Of a stretch of 64,000 bases of DNA, positions 11,551-23,900 are shown in pieces; positions within the stretch are counted from its first letter, which is position 1; each line of letters opens with the position of its first letter. The notes beneath the pieces were generated by a model that saw only the letters and a program-made list of their open reading frames with translations, was not told the origin of the DNA and ran no database searches. The position numbers were made by a program, and so were the translations under genes. Source of the stretch: Rhodeus uyekii (Eukaryota > Chordata > Actinopteri > Cypriniformes > Acheilognathidae); the NCBI GenBank assembly GCA_037043235.1, contig JAWRVZ010000052.1:1115001-1179000 (forward strand), read 5' to 3'.

Positions 11551-12648
11551 GGTACTACCGTACCGGCCAATACTATTGTACTACCTTGTACTACCTCGGC
11601 CAATACTATTATCCTGGGAGATATAAATATTCATGTTGACACCCCCTCATGTCATCGTGCTGCTGATTTTCTTCAGCTGCTAGACTCCCTCAACCTACAA
11701 CAACATGTTGATGTCCCCACACATTCCAGGGGACACATACTCGACTTAATCATTTCAAACTCAGCTCTCATCAGTAACCTACAGGTTTATGATCTTGGAG
11801 TTTCAGATCACAAGGTTGTGGCAATGGAGTTGCCCTTTCCTTCCTCTCACACCAAACCAAAGAGACAGATCCACTACAGAAAGTTGAAAAACATCAATGC
11901 GGATGTCCTGGTCCAGGACCTTCAACATATCTCCTCTCTCCATTGGCCTTTCTGACTTGGTTTCCGTTGCTGACTCTGTGGATTTTTATAACCAGTCCCT
12001 GAGCAGTCTCCTGGACCTCCATGCCCCTCTGATATCGAGGACGTCTCATTCACACGGTCAGCACCTTGGTACACCTACAAGCTGCGAAAGATGAAAGCGG
12101 CTGGGCATGTCCTTGAGCGGCGGTTCAAGGCTTCTGGATTGACTGTTCACAAACAGGCATACAGGGAACAAAAGAGGGCTTGTGCAGAAGCTCTGAGAGA
12201 TGCGCGGTCACAGTATTATTCCACTATCATCAATAACAGTCCTGGAAACTCAAAAAAAACTTTTCTCAACAATAAACCACCTTCTCAAACCCCCCGTACT
12301 CTCCCACTCTTAGACCACTGAGGAGAGGTGTAATATGTTTATTACCTTTTTCAAACAAAAAGTAAATAATATCCGCTCTCAACTCACTACCACTGCTGCT
12401 CTGCCTCCTCCAACGGATGATCCAGCATTGAAGATTGTCCAGCCCCTCAGCTCCTTCACTGATGTCCTACTTAAACAACTTTGGACCCTGAAGTTCTCTG
12501 CAACTATAGGCCCATTTCAAACCTACCATTTCTATCAAAGGTTTTGGAAAAAATAGTTGCAGTACAACTTCATGCTCACCTCAAAAAAAATAGCCTGTTT
12601 GAAAAATTTCTGTCGGGTTTCTGCCCTGGCCATAGCACTGAAACAGCC

Positions 12649-12678
12649 TTGGTCAGGATCACCAATGATCCTGACCAA
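12649..12678. other. Perfect 13-bp hairpin with CCAA loop
   Basis: The arms are TTGGTCAGGATCA (12649-12661) and TGATCCTGACCAA (12666-12678). The hairpin lies in the reverse transcriptase frame exactly where related copies read TNDLL without interruption, so the right arm appears to be an insertion in this copy. Confidence 0.85.
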
Positions 12679-13997
12679 TAACCTTCTGATGGCTGCAGAT
12701 ACTGGTTCCCCATCACTACTTATCCTGCTAGATCTAACAGCTGCTTTTGACACAGTAGACCACAACATTCTTCTACACCGCCTGAAATACACCATTGGAC
12801 TTTCAGAAAATGTTTACAACTAGTTCATTTCATATCTGACTGGCAGAACTGAGTACATTGCCCTGGGCAAAGCCAATTCACTTACTCAAGATGTCACATG
12901 TGGTGTTCCTCAGGGCTCTGTGCTGGGTCCCACACTTTTCTCCATTTACATGCTACACATTCCCTGGCAAAAGCATCCAGAGACTTCAATACATCCAAAA
13001 TAGCGCTGCCAGAATCCTGATGAGGGTGCGCAAGTATGAACATATCACCCCCATTCTGAATTCTCTTCACTGGCTCCCTGTCACGCTGAGAATTGAATAT
13101 AAAGTTTCCCTTCTCACCCATCAGTGTATTCACGGACATGCCCCCTTTATCTGCAGGAACTTCTCACCCACCCAAGCTTTTCGCACTCTGCACGCACGCT
13201 TTGTTCTGCAAAGTCAAACATCCTCCAAATTCCCAGAACAAAACTTTGCAGCATGGGTGATAGGGCCTTTCATCGGCTGCTCCGAGGCTGTGGAATGCCC
13301 TCCCGGACTACCTTAGGGCCCCACAGACTATTGATGCTTTTAAACGCAACCTAAAAACATATCTTTTTACAAAAGCTTTTGAATGAATGTGTTTTTGTAG
13401 GTTTTTGTTGTTTTGTTTTCTTTTTTTATTGAATTACTTTGATTTTAAGTATACCTTAGATGCTCTGTAGCACTTTGAGATTGTACAAATGTAAAGTGCA
13501 TTACAAATAAAATGTATTATTATTATTATTATTAACAGTTGCATAGAGGCTAATCTGAGAAAGAAGTTTTCTTAAACTGTAAGCCAGATTATACACATTA
13601 ACGGGTCAAGCTCTTCAATTACATAATATTTTCCTTTTTTCTCAAATTCCCATTATTAAAGGGCCAAATTGAAAAAAGACACTGCAGGTTTTGTGACAAT
13701 TCTCAAAGGGATGTAGACGTTGCCTGCTGAGAAGGGGTTTTCAGAAAAATCTGCCATGTACGCGACTTTCTGCCATGTTTAATTGGAGTGGAACTAGTCC
13801 CTGGGTAGGAATCCATTGCTTTGGGGAAATTAAATGCTCCATCTGAAGAAATGGGAAAATGACTAGCTGTTGTCAAAGTGCAGACTTTGACAATTGCAAA
13901 TTGTAGATCTATTTTTCCTGTGCTTGCTCTTTTGTGTTTCTACTTACATGTTGACGTCTCTTTTTTCAGCTTCTGCTATGTACTTGTGTCTCTCCAG

Positions 13998-14150
13998 GTT
14001 CATACCCTCGGCTGTCGTTGAGTTTTCGCATCAAAAGAAACATCGGCTATTTTATCCTGCAGACGTACATGCCATCCATCCTGATCACAATCTTGTCCTG
14101 GGTCTCCTTCTGGATTAACTATGATGCTTCTGCTGCTCGTGTGGCCCTGG
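13998..14150 (+). CDS. gabrb4: GABA-A receptor beta subunit, loop C, TM1 and start of TM2
   Basis: This 153-bp exon, the conserved size, lies between CTCCAG and GTAACC. It encodes SYPRLSLSFRIKRNIGYFI, LQTYMPSILITILSWVSFWI and NYDASAARVAL. The Tyr of SYPRL is the loop C aromatic residue of the GABA site. RNIGYFILQTYMPSILI forms TM1, and NYDASAARVAL is the cytoplasmic mouth of the channel at the start of TM2; ARVAL is the anion-selectivity stretch of GABA and glycine channels. The split Gly codon at the end continues in the next exon. Confidence 0.95.
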
Positions 14151-14756
14151 GTAACCTTTAGGGTTTTTTCAAGAAGCATATTGTTTTTAATGGATGTGAA
14201 TCCAGTTATGGTTTTCCTTTCTGTATAAAACCATTTCAATCATTTTTTTATGTCTTTTACTCCATACTTTTATGACCATACTCCATACTTTTACTTCATA
14301 CTTTAAATTACCCCATTTGCCAAAGCATTGCATTAAGTATCATTAAATGGGTTATTCAAGATGGATAGACTGGTCTCATATGTCTGCAGATCAAGTATTT
14401 CTAAAATGAGAGGGATGTCAGTTTGCTTTCCTATATTCATCTCACTGACAATTGCTTAGCAGGCAAAGAACCATTTAAAAAAAAAAAAAAATTTGTATAA
14501 GGTATGCTAATCAGGACACTCTCCTGCAATGCTTTACCAGTATATTTCTATTTTCTAACGTTGTCTTTAGTTGGCGACTTAAAAAACATGCAAAAAAAAG
14601 CTTTGTTATGTCACAATTAAAACTTAGTTAATTTGCATTCTAAAATAAACCATACCAATAAACAGCATCTCATAATAATGTTAAAAACACGTGAAAATGG
14701 AACCCTTCCTCTTCTATAGTTGCTTATTAGCAGGCATATTACGCCGGCAGCAATGT

Positions 14757-15235
14757 GACCCTGTAGCCTAAGACTGGTATCCCGCTGAAGCTAAGCAGGG
14801 CTGAGGCTGGTTATTTTCCTGGACTGGAGACTGACTTGGTTGCTGCTGGAAGTGTTGTTAGGAGGCCAGCAGGGGGTGCTCACCCTGAGTGTGGGTGTGG
14901 GCCCTAGTGTGGGTCCTAATGCCCCAGTATAGTGACGGGGACACCGTACTGCAACAAGCACCGTCCTTCGGATGAGACGTTAAACCGAGGTCCTGACTCT
15001 CTGTGGTCATTAAAAATACCTGGCCACATTTGTCCATTATGGCTTCCTAACTATCCCCATTCTCTGATTGGCTTCATCACTCTGTCTCCTCTCCATCACT
15101 TGTGTGTGGTGAGTGTTCTGGCGCAATATGACTGCCGTCGCATCATCCAGGTTTAATCTTGTAAAGCGCTTTGAGTGTCTATGATAAAGTGCTATATAAA
15201 TGTAATGAATTATTATTATTAATATTATTATTCAT
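14757..15235 (+). repeat. SINE with a 5S rRNA-derived head (SINE3 type)
   Basis: The head reads CCCGCTGAAGCTAAGCAGGG, then TGAGGCTGGTTATTTTCCTG and GACTGGAGACTGACTTGG. This matches the internal promoter of 5S rRNA (A box GAAGCTAAGCAGGG, intermediate element, C box GGGAGACCGCCTGG) with changes. The body has GTCCTTCGGATGAGACGTTA, and the 3' end has TTGTAAAGCGCTTTGAGTG and AAAGTGCTATATAAATGTAA followed by ATT repeats, like the tail of a CR1/L2 LINE. SINEs with 5S promoters are known from zebrafish. The element sits in the intron in the sense direction. The C box is degraded, so transcription by Pol III is doubtful. Confidence 0.8.
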
Positions 15236-15624
15236 ATTACTAATATATTGTCTGTTTATAGTATTTATCATAAAGCATATATGAATGCCTTATTCTGCAT
15301 TTTCATGTTCTATGTACATCCCTTAATATCTCATAATCCAATATCTAAACTTAACAATCACCTTACTAACTATTAATGAGAAGTAATTAGATGTTTGTTA
15401 AGGCAAAAGTCACAACTTTAATGTAATGTAACTGTAAACTACTGGTATTTGAATGTTGAGCCGCAGCTCATTGGCCGCTGATGTAACAGCAAGAGATAAT
15501 GATGGGATAACTACCAATGAATTCAGTACCTATCAGCTTCTAACATCTAGAGTTTCATCTATTGTAGGGTCATGATGTCCATAGTCCACCGTTTATTCAA
15601 ATGACTAACATGGCTTTCTTACAG

Positions 15625-15881
15625 GTGTAACTACGGTGCTCACTATGACAACCATCAACACCCACCTGAGGGAGACCCTCCCAAAGATCCCCTACGTGAA
15701 AGCCATCGATGTCTACCTCATGGGCTGCTTTGTCTTTGTTTTCCTGGCCCTGCTCGAATATGCCTTTGTAAACTATGTGTTCTTTGGACGGGGACCGCAG
15801 CAGCAGAAAAAGATCAACGAAAAGCTGAACAAAGCCAACAACGAGCGTCCCCGCTATGAGGAGAAGCGTCTGAGGGAACAG
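15625..15881 (+). CDS. gabrb4: GABA-A receptor beta subunit, TM2, TM3 and start of intracellular loop
   Basis: The exon runs from the acceptor CTTACAG to the donor GTATGC at 15882. It encodes the TM2 pore helix (VTTVLTMTTINTHLRETLP), the TM2-TM3 loop (KIPYVKAIDVY), TM3 (LMGCFVFVFLALLEYAFVNY) and the loop start FGRGPQQQKKINEKLNKAN. It ends in EEKRLREQ. The Asn in TTINTHL and the Met in YLMGC are the beta2/3-type residues of the anaesthetic site; beta1 has Ser at the first. The ending REQ matches the optional VREQ insert described for chicken beta4, which is the best argument for gabrb4. The final codon is complete, so the splice is in phase 0. Confidence 0.94.
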
Positions 15882-16830
15882 GTATGCATGATCTCTTGTA
15901 AACCGCTTCTAACAGTTGCACAGTTCATTTTGTGTTAGTTAAAACCTAATTGAATTGAATTTAATAAGAGTTGACAATGTTCATGCATGTCTAAAAATAA
16001 ATATGGATTTACTTGGTTTGTAAGCAGAACAACTTTACTCATCAAAATAACTACTGCCTGAATGACTTGCTTCATATCACCATTAAAAATGAGCATTCAA
16101 TAGCCCATTAACCATCACTTTACTTAATCAGTGATGTATTTCATTTGATTGAAGTTGCATTTCATTATTAAGAGAGTTCCTCTTGCTTGGAAAGTTACAA
16201 ATTACATTGTCATTATGTTAGCAGATTCTAGTCTGCTTTATTGCTGCAGGCTTCTCTTTCGATCCATGTACAGTAATGCACCAAGAGATTCGTTTTTCTC
16301 TCCTCAAAATGTGCCAGCCAATTTCATACTGTGTTGACTAACAGAGTTTCTCTTTCTTATTCACAGTCATATTTATGCACTTTTGTATTCTTCGAAAAAT
16401 TGTTGCTTGAGTTTATATGGATGTTTTAATGTTCTCTTCATTTCTTCTTTCTTTCAAATCGCAAGGACTCCATTTCAGCGCCGTTTCAAAGCAACACCCT
16501 CAGGTCATATACACAGAGAAGAAATCTGTATCTCGAGGAACAAAGAAAAGTCGGGGTACACACATTTAGAAGTCATATCAGATAAAACAGTGGAGATTGA
16601 GTGAGAAGTTGATTAAATATTATCATTAACTACAGTATGTGTGTGTCAGCCATCGCATTTTGAATGAAGTCTTGTAAAGGTTTATAAAAACTTGTAATCT
16701 TTCTAAGTGAAGTTTAATATAACTGTGACATCTCATCATCATTGTATCCGCATGAAAGTTTAATGGAATTAGGTTTAGGGCCATCGGCTTCCTGTGGCCG
16801 CTCATGGCCACCTCTCTCTCTCTTTTAAAG
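15882..16830 (+). other. Last gabrb4 intron
   Basis: The DNA is AT-rich with no recognisable repeat or reading frame. It starts with GTATGC and ends with the polypyrimidine tract and acceptor TCTCTCTCTTTTAAAG. Confidence 0.7.
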
Positions 16831-17184
16831 GTGGATGCTTACGGAAACATTCTTCTCACCACTTTGGAGATGAACAATGAGGTGATGCCATCCGATGTAG
16901 GCAGCAGCGTCAGTGACTCGAGGAACTCGGTCATGTCATTTGACAGCTCTGGAGTGCAATTCCGCAAGCCCATGGCTTCGCGGGACGGGTTCAGCCACCA
17001 CTCGTTGGACCGCAGTGCCATGCGCAGTCGTGCCAACTGCCGGCTAAGGAGGCGCTCATCCAAGCTGAAGCTCAAAATCCCCAACTTGACGGATGTTAGC
17101 ACCATTGACAAGTGGTCCCGGGTCATTTTTCCTATCACTTTTGGATTCTTCAACCTGATCTATTGGTTGTATTATGTGAATTGA
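16831..17184 (+). CDS. gabrb4: GABA-A receptor beta subunit, intracellular loop, TM4 and stop
   Basis: The last coding exon follows the acceptor TTTTAAAG and ends with TGA at 17182-17184. It starts VDAYGNILLTTLEMNNEV, then carries a serine-rich loop (SSVSDSRNSVMSFDSSGVQF, RKPMASRDGF), a basic phosphorylation region RLRRRSSKLKLKIPNLTDV, and TM4 (WSRVIFPITFGFFNLIYWLY) with the family ending YVN. RRRSS corresponds to the PKA/PKC serine site of beta1-3 that regulates current and receptor endocytosis. The loop is unlike beta2. It shares RNS-SFD-SG with beta3 and RKP--SR with beta1, as expected for beta4. The C-terminus has no extra residues. Confidence 0.95.
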   Translation: MDAYGNILLTTLEMNNEVMPSDVGSSVSDSRNSVMSFDSSGVQFRKPMASRDGFSHHSLDRSAMRSRANCRLRRRSSKLKLKIPNLTDVSTIDKWSRVIFPITFGFFNLIYWLYYVN

Positions 17185-20100
17185 TATGCGTTCCCCTAGG
17201 AAACATGGGCCATATTTTGAGAGCACATTGAATTGGCTTTGAAACAATTGGAAAATATGTGTACACATATAAAGTTGATACATATGTATATGCATATTTC
17301 TATATATTATATTTCTATATACACATGCGTGTGTAAAATCTAAAGGACTTTCCTGGTGTAAAAAAAAAACGTATTATATAGAATGACTTGAATGTTTAAG
17401 AATAATACAAGAGAAACATTTCAAGTATTTGAATTGCTTTTCCTTCTGAAACAAATGACAATTAACAAACATCAGTCCCTTGATCGAGGGTACAGAACTA
17501 AAGACTGCATGATATTTTCGCTAAAAGAAAAGATCACAAGAGAAAAGGGACACATCTGAACGTCTCATCAGTTTTTTTATCGGTACTGTAATTAGTCTCT
17601 CGCAACTGCAGCTCATGAAATCAGAAGTGGCTTGTGCGTTTTGGCGAGAGTCAACTGAACCCGATCTACTGCTTTCCCCATCCTCACGGAAGTGTCCGTT
17701 TCTACACTGTACAGCAACCTCTTTTGCACTTATGTGTCATTCCTTTATTTTGCAAGTGACAAGCATTCTCTTTATCGGACCTCAGCTCTGGTCAATGGTT
17801 TACACTGGACGGCCATCATGAGTTTTAACCAGTGCATCTTGCCCAGTGTCAGTACATTTCACTTTCTCTCTACCCTTTTATTTTTATTTTTTTTTGCTGA
17901 TTCTCTTTTCTTTCATTTTTGGGCTATAATCATATTTTTGGAGGGCAACACCTAAACATGTTCTAGAGGTAGCGCATTAATAGATAATAGTCCACTGGTA
18001 TGCTTCAGTCATCAAGAATTTAAGAAAATGGGAAAAAAGAGAGAATTCATTCATTCATTCATTCGTTCAGTAGCCTTATTGCCATGGTCAGGTAGTATTG
18101 GTGTTCTTTCTTTACTCTTGTTCCTAGTGCATTTCATCTGTTCTCTTGATACAATATTCATGAACACCTTGTAGAGCTTTGTGTTGTTTGGAATGGAGGA
18201 AAACCCTTAGTGAGCTGTAACGTTTCTTTAGAACTTGGATTTGAAGTTAGTCCATCAACTATGTGAAAAATGTACAAAATAAGAATAGAAAAGATATTGT
18301 GTATTCAGCAGGGGATGTGACCATGTTTTTATCTGTTTCATGTTTAAGTCAACCATAGTGTGTCCTGATATTGTATATATTCAGTCATTGTAGTGATCCA
18401 TCCCAAGAATGATACGCGCTGATGTTTTTAGTTTTTCTAAAATGTGCCTGTCTGAAACCTGAAGGATGTGTCCTCAGTTCATCAATCAGTGAAAGAGGGC
18501 CAGATGACCCTTGATCTTTAACCTTTCACTTTAAGCACTGCAGACCCACCCACAGCTCTGACGTTTTGCATCTTGGGATTGAATCTCAGAGATGAATGAC
18601 ATCAGCATAATCAGGAAAAAAATGCTTCTGAGTCTTTTCGGGGCAAAATGACATGTACGATAAAAGCCATGAACTGAAGTGACAACCAAAAAGGCCTATA
18701 ATCCATTTCTCTTTTTACCATTTACCTCAGTTTCACCCACCACCAGTTGTTTTGGGCTTTGCCTCGTTATGATTTACCTCAGCTTCACTGACAATTAGGT
18801 TGCCAGATCTTTCTCTATCTGCAGGTGACCACAAACTCAAGTCCATATATCAATTCATTAACCATCCATATTCATTCAGATCTCATTTCTGGTAGTCTCT
18901 AGATGTCTTGATGCTCAGAGTAGATCAAAGAGCTGAAGCATCCCAACAATGTCGGATCAGTTCTTGAAGATGTGGATGAGAACTGAATTGCAGAGTAACT
19001 GGGCAAGGAGGAATTTAAAAGCAAGGAGTGTTCGGTGGTGCCTTGGGACATGAGAGCCTTAGACTTGCTTTAGTTCCTTGAGGAGGATATTCTGAGCAGG
19101 CCTCAGACCTCAGAGCTCAACAGAGTCCCTTGTCTCACGACCCCCACACCAGACCTCTGAACCGTCTCATAGGTATGAACCATCCACCAGATCACCAACA
19201 GTTCAATCATTCCATGGGGAAACAATGGAATACGGTTAGATTGAAGGAACAGAACGCTGTACCTCAAGGTACTTGCGAGGTCCTGTTACAAAGAAGCATG
19301 TTTGAGGGATTTCTATTTATTGTGTTATTTTCTTATTATTATTATTCTTATTGTGAGCACGACCACAACACCTGTGCAAGGGAGTCAGTACTCTCAAGTG
19401 CAAAGCAAGACATGCACAGTGTAGCAATTTACGTTCAGCGCAAATCTGCACTAAAATAAGATGGAGGTCAGAGTGCTTTTCATGAGTAACCCTAGTTACT
19501 ATGAGTGTTACGGGGGTGCCTTGGCCAATTTCAACTCCCAGTTGGCATACAAGATGCTGCAATGCTTTGCCTATGAAGGTTCAAAGGCAGAGTAATTAGT
19601 TACTGATTTGATATCATTAGTATACACATTTAATCTATGTAGACCTGACCTTTTAAGCAACAATATCAATCCACCGTGCAGTGTTGTAGACAAGTTCAAC
19701 TCCCCCATTTGTCAACTTTTCTAGGGAAGCTGATCAGTTAGAAAATGAAAAATAGATTTTGCGTTGCCTCTGACTCATTGGAAAAGGTGGGATATACATT
19801 GTTTCTTTGAGCGTCAACCACTATTAACTGGTAGGACTGCACAATTAAAATGTGTATATTTTTGTATTCGATATTACTACTCTAACTGATCAATCAGTGT
19901 TAATAGCCGCTCTAAATTTTCCCTTTGAGTGACTAACAATAGAGCAAAATAATAATAACATGTACACAGTATATCATAATCATAACTTGTGGTTAGGTAT
20001 TTATTCATGAGATTAATTAGAAATTCTTAGAAGTAGTTATTAAAATGCTCATAAGTTAGCGTCCATTTACTACCCATTTAGCTTCATTACGGTAGACTTG

Positions 20101-23100
20101 CTGGTACTATGCAGGTTTTCTCGCTAATGATCAGTTTGTTGTTCCACAGGGTAACCTGAATCGCTATTGGTCCACACGTCCTGACCAATCACGATAGGCC
20201 ACCTCAACAGAGAGGTGATTAGCAACATGCTAATGCAGCTGTACTGTGCCACTGAGACATGCTGGATGTTGAATTTGTTCAAGTGGATATTGTGTTAATC
20301 ATCAACATGTTCTTGTAGCACCAGCACTCTGTTTATTCACAGTGAGCTTACGACTAGAGCAGCTTTTTTGGAAAGAATCTGGTTTGTGGGCATTTGTCAC
20401 TGCAAGATTTGCCTTAACAAGATCATTAAGCATTTTCATGAAATATTTCTGAGCAATACAATGCAAATACAACAAAGTTCATGAGAGAGTGATTCTCTTT
20501 CAACTCAATTCAAGCCTTAAACATGGTTACAGAGCATTATAATTTGATGTTTTGGACATTTGGGGTACAATTCAGTTATCAGTTCTAGATCCTTGAAATA
20601 TAATATAGTGGCAAATTAGTTCCTTTAATTGTCTCCCACAGGTACTTTAGCTATGTTTCCACTGCTTATCCTCAGAACCACAAAGTGTAGAACCAAATAT
20701 GTCCATGTTTAGGTTACTATGTCTTTCCATTCATTCATCAGACCTCAGAGTAACACAATTCACTAAGGCAATTGTGGCTTTTTTATTCATAAATGCATCT
20801 TTATTTCACACTTTTAGAATTACTCCAAGATATATATCTTTTCCTTCTCTTAATTGCACATTTATATATCACATTTATAGCATTATTCATAATTTAGCGT
20901 AATTGCAACATTCATCTTACAATTTCAATTTTATGTTCTTACATTTTTTCCTTTCTTTTTCATAACTGTACTTATGATATTATTCCTTGTAGCCTAACTG
21001 TGCAATCTCACAGTTGCAACTTCATATTTCATACTATTGACTACTTTTCATAATCACAACTTTGTCTCGTACTTGCATCAGTCTCTCTTTCTATGTTATT
21101 TGAGTGTTTTATCGAAGTTATTTGGTTCTGAGTTTTGTGAGTGGAGTGGAAATATGGCTAGTGTAGTAGTTCACATCACAATCTGATATGAATAAACTAT
21201 TTGAGAACCTTTATTTTTGTTGTTCAGCAGATTAGATGGCAAGAACAACCTAGAAAATGGACACACAGCTTAACTGCTAATTTATTTATAGTTAGTTTGC
21301 TTGAGCCGTTTGCTAAGTCTGCGCTCTAATGCTGTATAAACACACTGATAGTTGTATCAAAATATATATATATAAAATGGCGCAAGTTGCTGTTCTGGAA
21401 ATACATTCTTAGCTATTAGGGTAAATTATACATTCTCACATATTTAAGTATCCAAAGGAGTTTGTGCACGCAACAAATTATTATTGTATTTTAGCTTTTC
21501 AATTGAAAGTTTATTATTTCACCATAGTGCTGGGATAGATTAATTGTTGTTAAAAAAACAATTTGCCAGTTTACAAGGGTCATTTGGCCAAAATACTCAG
21601 ATAAATGTAGCAGCTCCAAGTTAGAGAGGGTTTATGGCAGTCCATGTTAAAATTGTTTCTTTTTTTGTAATCTTAATTTCAAATTCACATGCAGACTGCA
21701 TGGTTAGCTTTTTTTAGCTAGTCTTTTGTTGTAAATTGGTTTTGTTTGATATTAATTAATCTTGAAGGTTTGTGAATCTGTTATAAGTCTATCAAAGGAT
21801 GTTTCAGATGGGTTTAAATTTGTGACAGAAATTGCTGCTAATTACCTCTGTTAGCTAGTGATGAGAAAAACATGGTTCATTTGGGACCTTTTTAAGATAC
21901 ATGTATAATTTAAAGCATTTTGGCCATTCTTTGCCACCTTAAAACTGTGTTTGAAAAGAAATGGGCCCTTCATGTCTACATTTGTAACACATTCTCTGAA
22001 GAAAAGTGTCTCAGACGTTGATACGCCGTTGCAAAACAGAAACAGCAGACTCTGTCTATTGAGATGGATGTTATGTTGGAAATAATGGAACGTTAGGACG
22101 ACTAAGAGATTTTTGATCAGAATTGTGTAAAAGTAGCAAACCTTTGGACAGTGATGGGATTGTTGGCCCTTTTTAGGAGAATGTGACTGAAATATGATTT
22201 CTTCAGTGTAATTTGTTATCTGGTTAGGGGACGCAATTTCCTTTTGCCTTGCACTTTGCTTCAGTTGTAGACCAATATATATTGTTTGTTATCATTTAGG
22301 TTTTGTTTGGGGGTTTCTTGTGTTCTTTTTAAAAGATCTTTGCACAACTTTTTGGGGGCTAATGTGTTCTGATGACAATGGAGGACATAATTATCAACGC
22401 ACTTCACACAAATCTCCCCATATGCTCACTTCCACATTTTCATGCCATTAACATAACTCAACAAGTCATTGAATAGCTTTTATTCGAGAACATTGTTTTT
22501 GTCTTTTGCTACATCCACCCATGAAGCAGGAGAAAAGGAAGTACAAAAACTGTTGAACTGATTTTAATGTGAATTTTTCTTGCCTCTTGTGTATATGTGT
22601 AATTACATGTGAATTGTATTGTAAATATGATATCTTTCACTTATATTTCTTAATGCATGAACAAAACAGGGCAGTTGGTAATAACAGCTAGCCTCAATGC
22701 TACTGGCATGGACAGCTTTTGCAGCACCGGCATAACTTCTGCAAACGAAACCTATCTCTAAAAAAAACAAAAACAAAAACAAACAAAAAAAACAAGATGA
22801 TGATGAAGAGGAGAAAAAAAAATCACAAAAAGATACCGGTTTTGTTTTGCATGACTTGCGTTTTCCGAAAGATTTATTTTCATAATTTCTTTTCTATTCT
22901 AAAATTGGCGATTCGTATCACCCTCACATACAAGGGAAGGAAGCTTTTTGCGTCTTCTTGTACACAGAGATCGAACCAAACACTGTAAATCTTAAATTAA
23001 ATATAGAAAATAAAAATGAAAATACGATCTATATTAGAAAAGGAGAATTATGGAGAAAACAATTAGAAGAATATGCACATTTTCATCGTCTATTGCTTTA

Positions 23101-23900
23101 TAGAGTTGAGAGTAGATAGACACACATATTAAGCCATTAGTTTAAAGTAGATTAGACCTGCTTACATCTTGTTGAACAAAACAGCTAAAGTTAAAGTCTC
23201 ATGCCATGAGAATGCACGACTGGCAAAGCAAATTATATGAGTTTGTCAAAATGTATGGGCCAGTAACTTTGCTGTGGTGATTTTCTTTGCACCAGGATAG
23301 CGTTACTGCTATAGCGAATTATGACACATAAACAGCACACACACAAGTAAAGTGAAAAATCCTTTAAAAAACCTAAATAATTGGCAAAAATCTAGGGCAA
23401 CCACTTCACACCTAATTTGAGAGTTCAGTCGCTATTTAGTACCGTTTCGTTTAATTTCTAGTTGCCTGTATTTGTTGTATTCTTTAAATGAATGGTTAAA
23501 TCTTATTGTTGATGTTTTCTCATAGAAAGGAAACATATTTCTACTTTACATCCTGCCCTGAAAGTAAAATGCATTCTGTTTTTGTGTTGTACTGGTTTTG
23601 TTCTCATTAAGCTCTTGGTTTGATTATTGAGGTGTGATGATTTTTGATGATCCATTTGGGGGTATGATTTGTCTTCATGAAATCAACATTTGTAAAGTAA
23701 AAGGTTGCATTTTCTTCTTTACTTTTTTCCTTCTTTTCTTTTCTTTTTTTTTGTCAGTGCCAATTAATGTAATGGTGTCGGTCAGCTTTTCTAGGTGTTT
23801 GAGCAAAATGTGTTTTTTACTAATACAAGATGTTACAGTATGTGGTACAAAAAAAGGGTTATAAGTAACCAACTGACTTTTTACAAATAAAGGCTTATAC
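17185..23900 (+). other. Probable gabrb4 3' UTR and downstream AT-rich DNA
   Basis: After the stop there is 6.7 kb with no transposon that I can recognise and no convincing reading frame; the few open frames are short, AT-driven and without known motifs. That is unusual in this repeat-filled window and fits a long 3' UTR, which beta-subunit genes often have. A canonical AATAAA lies at 23886-23891. Only transcript data can show where the mRNA ends. Confidence 0.4.
23886..23891 (+). promoter_or_regulatory. Candidate polyadenylation signal AATAAA
   Basis: The signal follows a T-rich tract and is the clearest one downstream of gabrb4 before the next repeats. Others exist (for example near 23010), so the choice is uncertain. 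Confidence 0.3.

Larger units (their letters stand above)
10340..13533 (+). mobile_element. LINE (L2-like), nearly full length but decayed, in a gabrb4 intron
   Basis: Reading + strand: a KFELFNTQSINNKSVLIEEY block and endonuclease motifs LTETW and GRGGGLAV (10859-11217); an inserted repeat (11218 to about 11550); then ILGDINIHVD, HSRGHILDLI and GVSDHKV (11609-11830); then reverse transcriptase fragments (12481-12960) with ISNLPFLSKVLEKIVA, SGFCPGHSTETALVRIT, LDLTAAFDTVDHNILLHRL and a GVPQGSVLGP block; then the C-terminal NSAARIL and LHWLPV region (12990-13370). The segment that should hold the catalytic YADD box is missing: the frame jumps from the GSVLGP block to RLQYIQNSAARIL. The 3' end reads AAAGTGCATTACAAATAAAA followed by a TTA tract, a typical L2-type tail. 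Several frameshifts are present, so it cannot move by itself. Confidence 0.85.

Noticed and set aside
14790..14850. 5S rRNA gene
   Set aside because: Only the internal promoter part is similar and it is diverged; the rest is SINE body.
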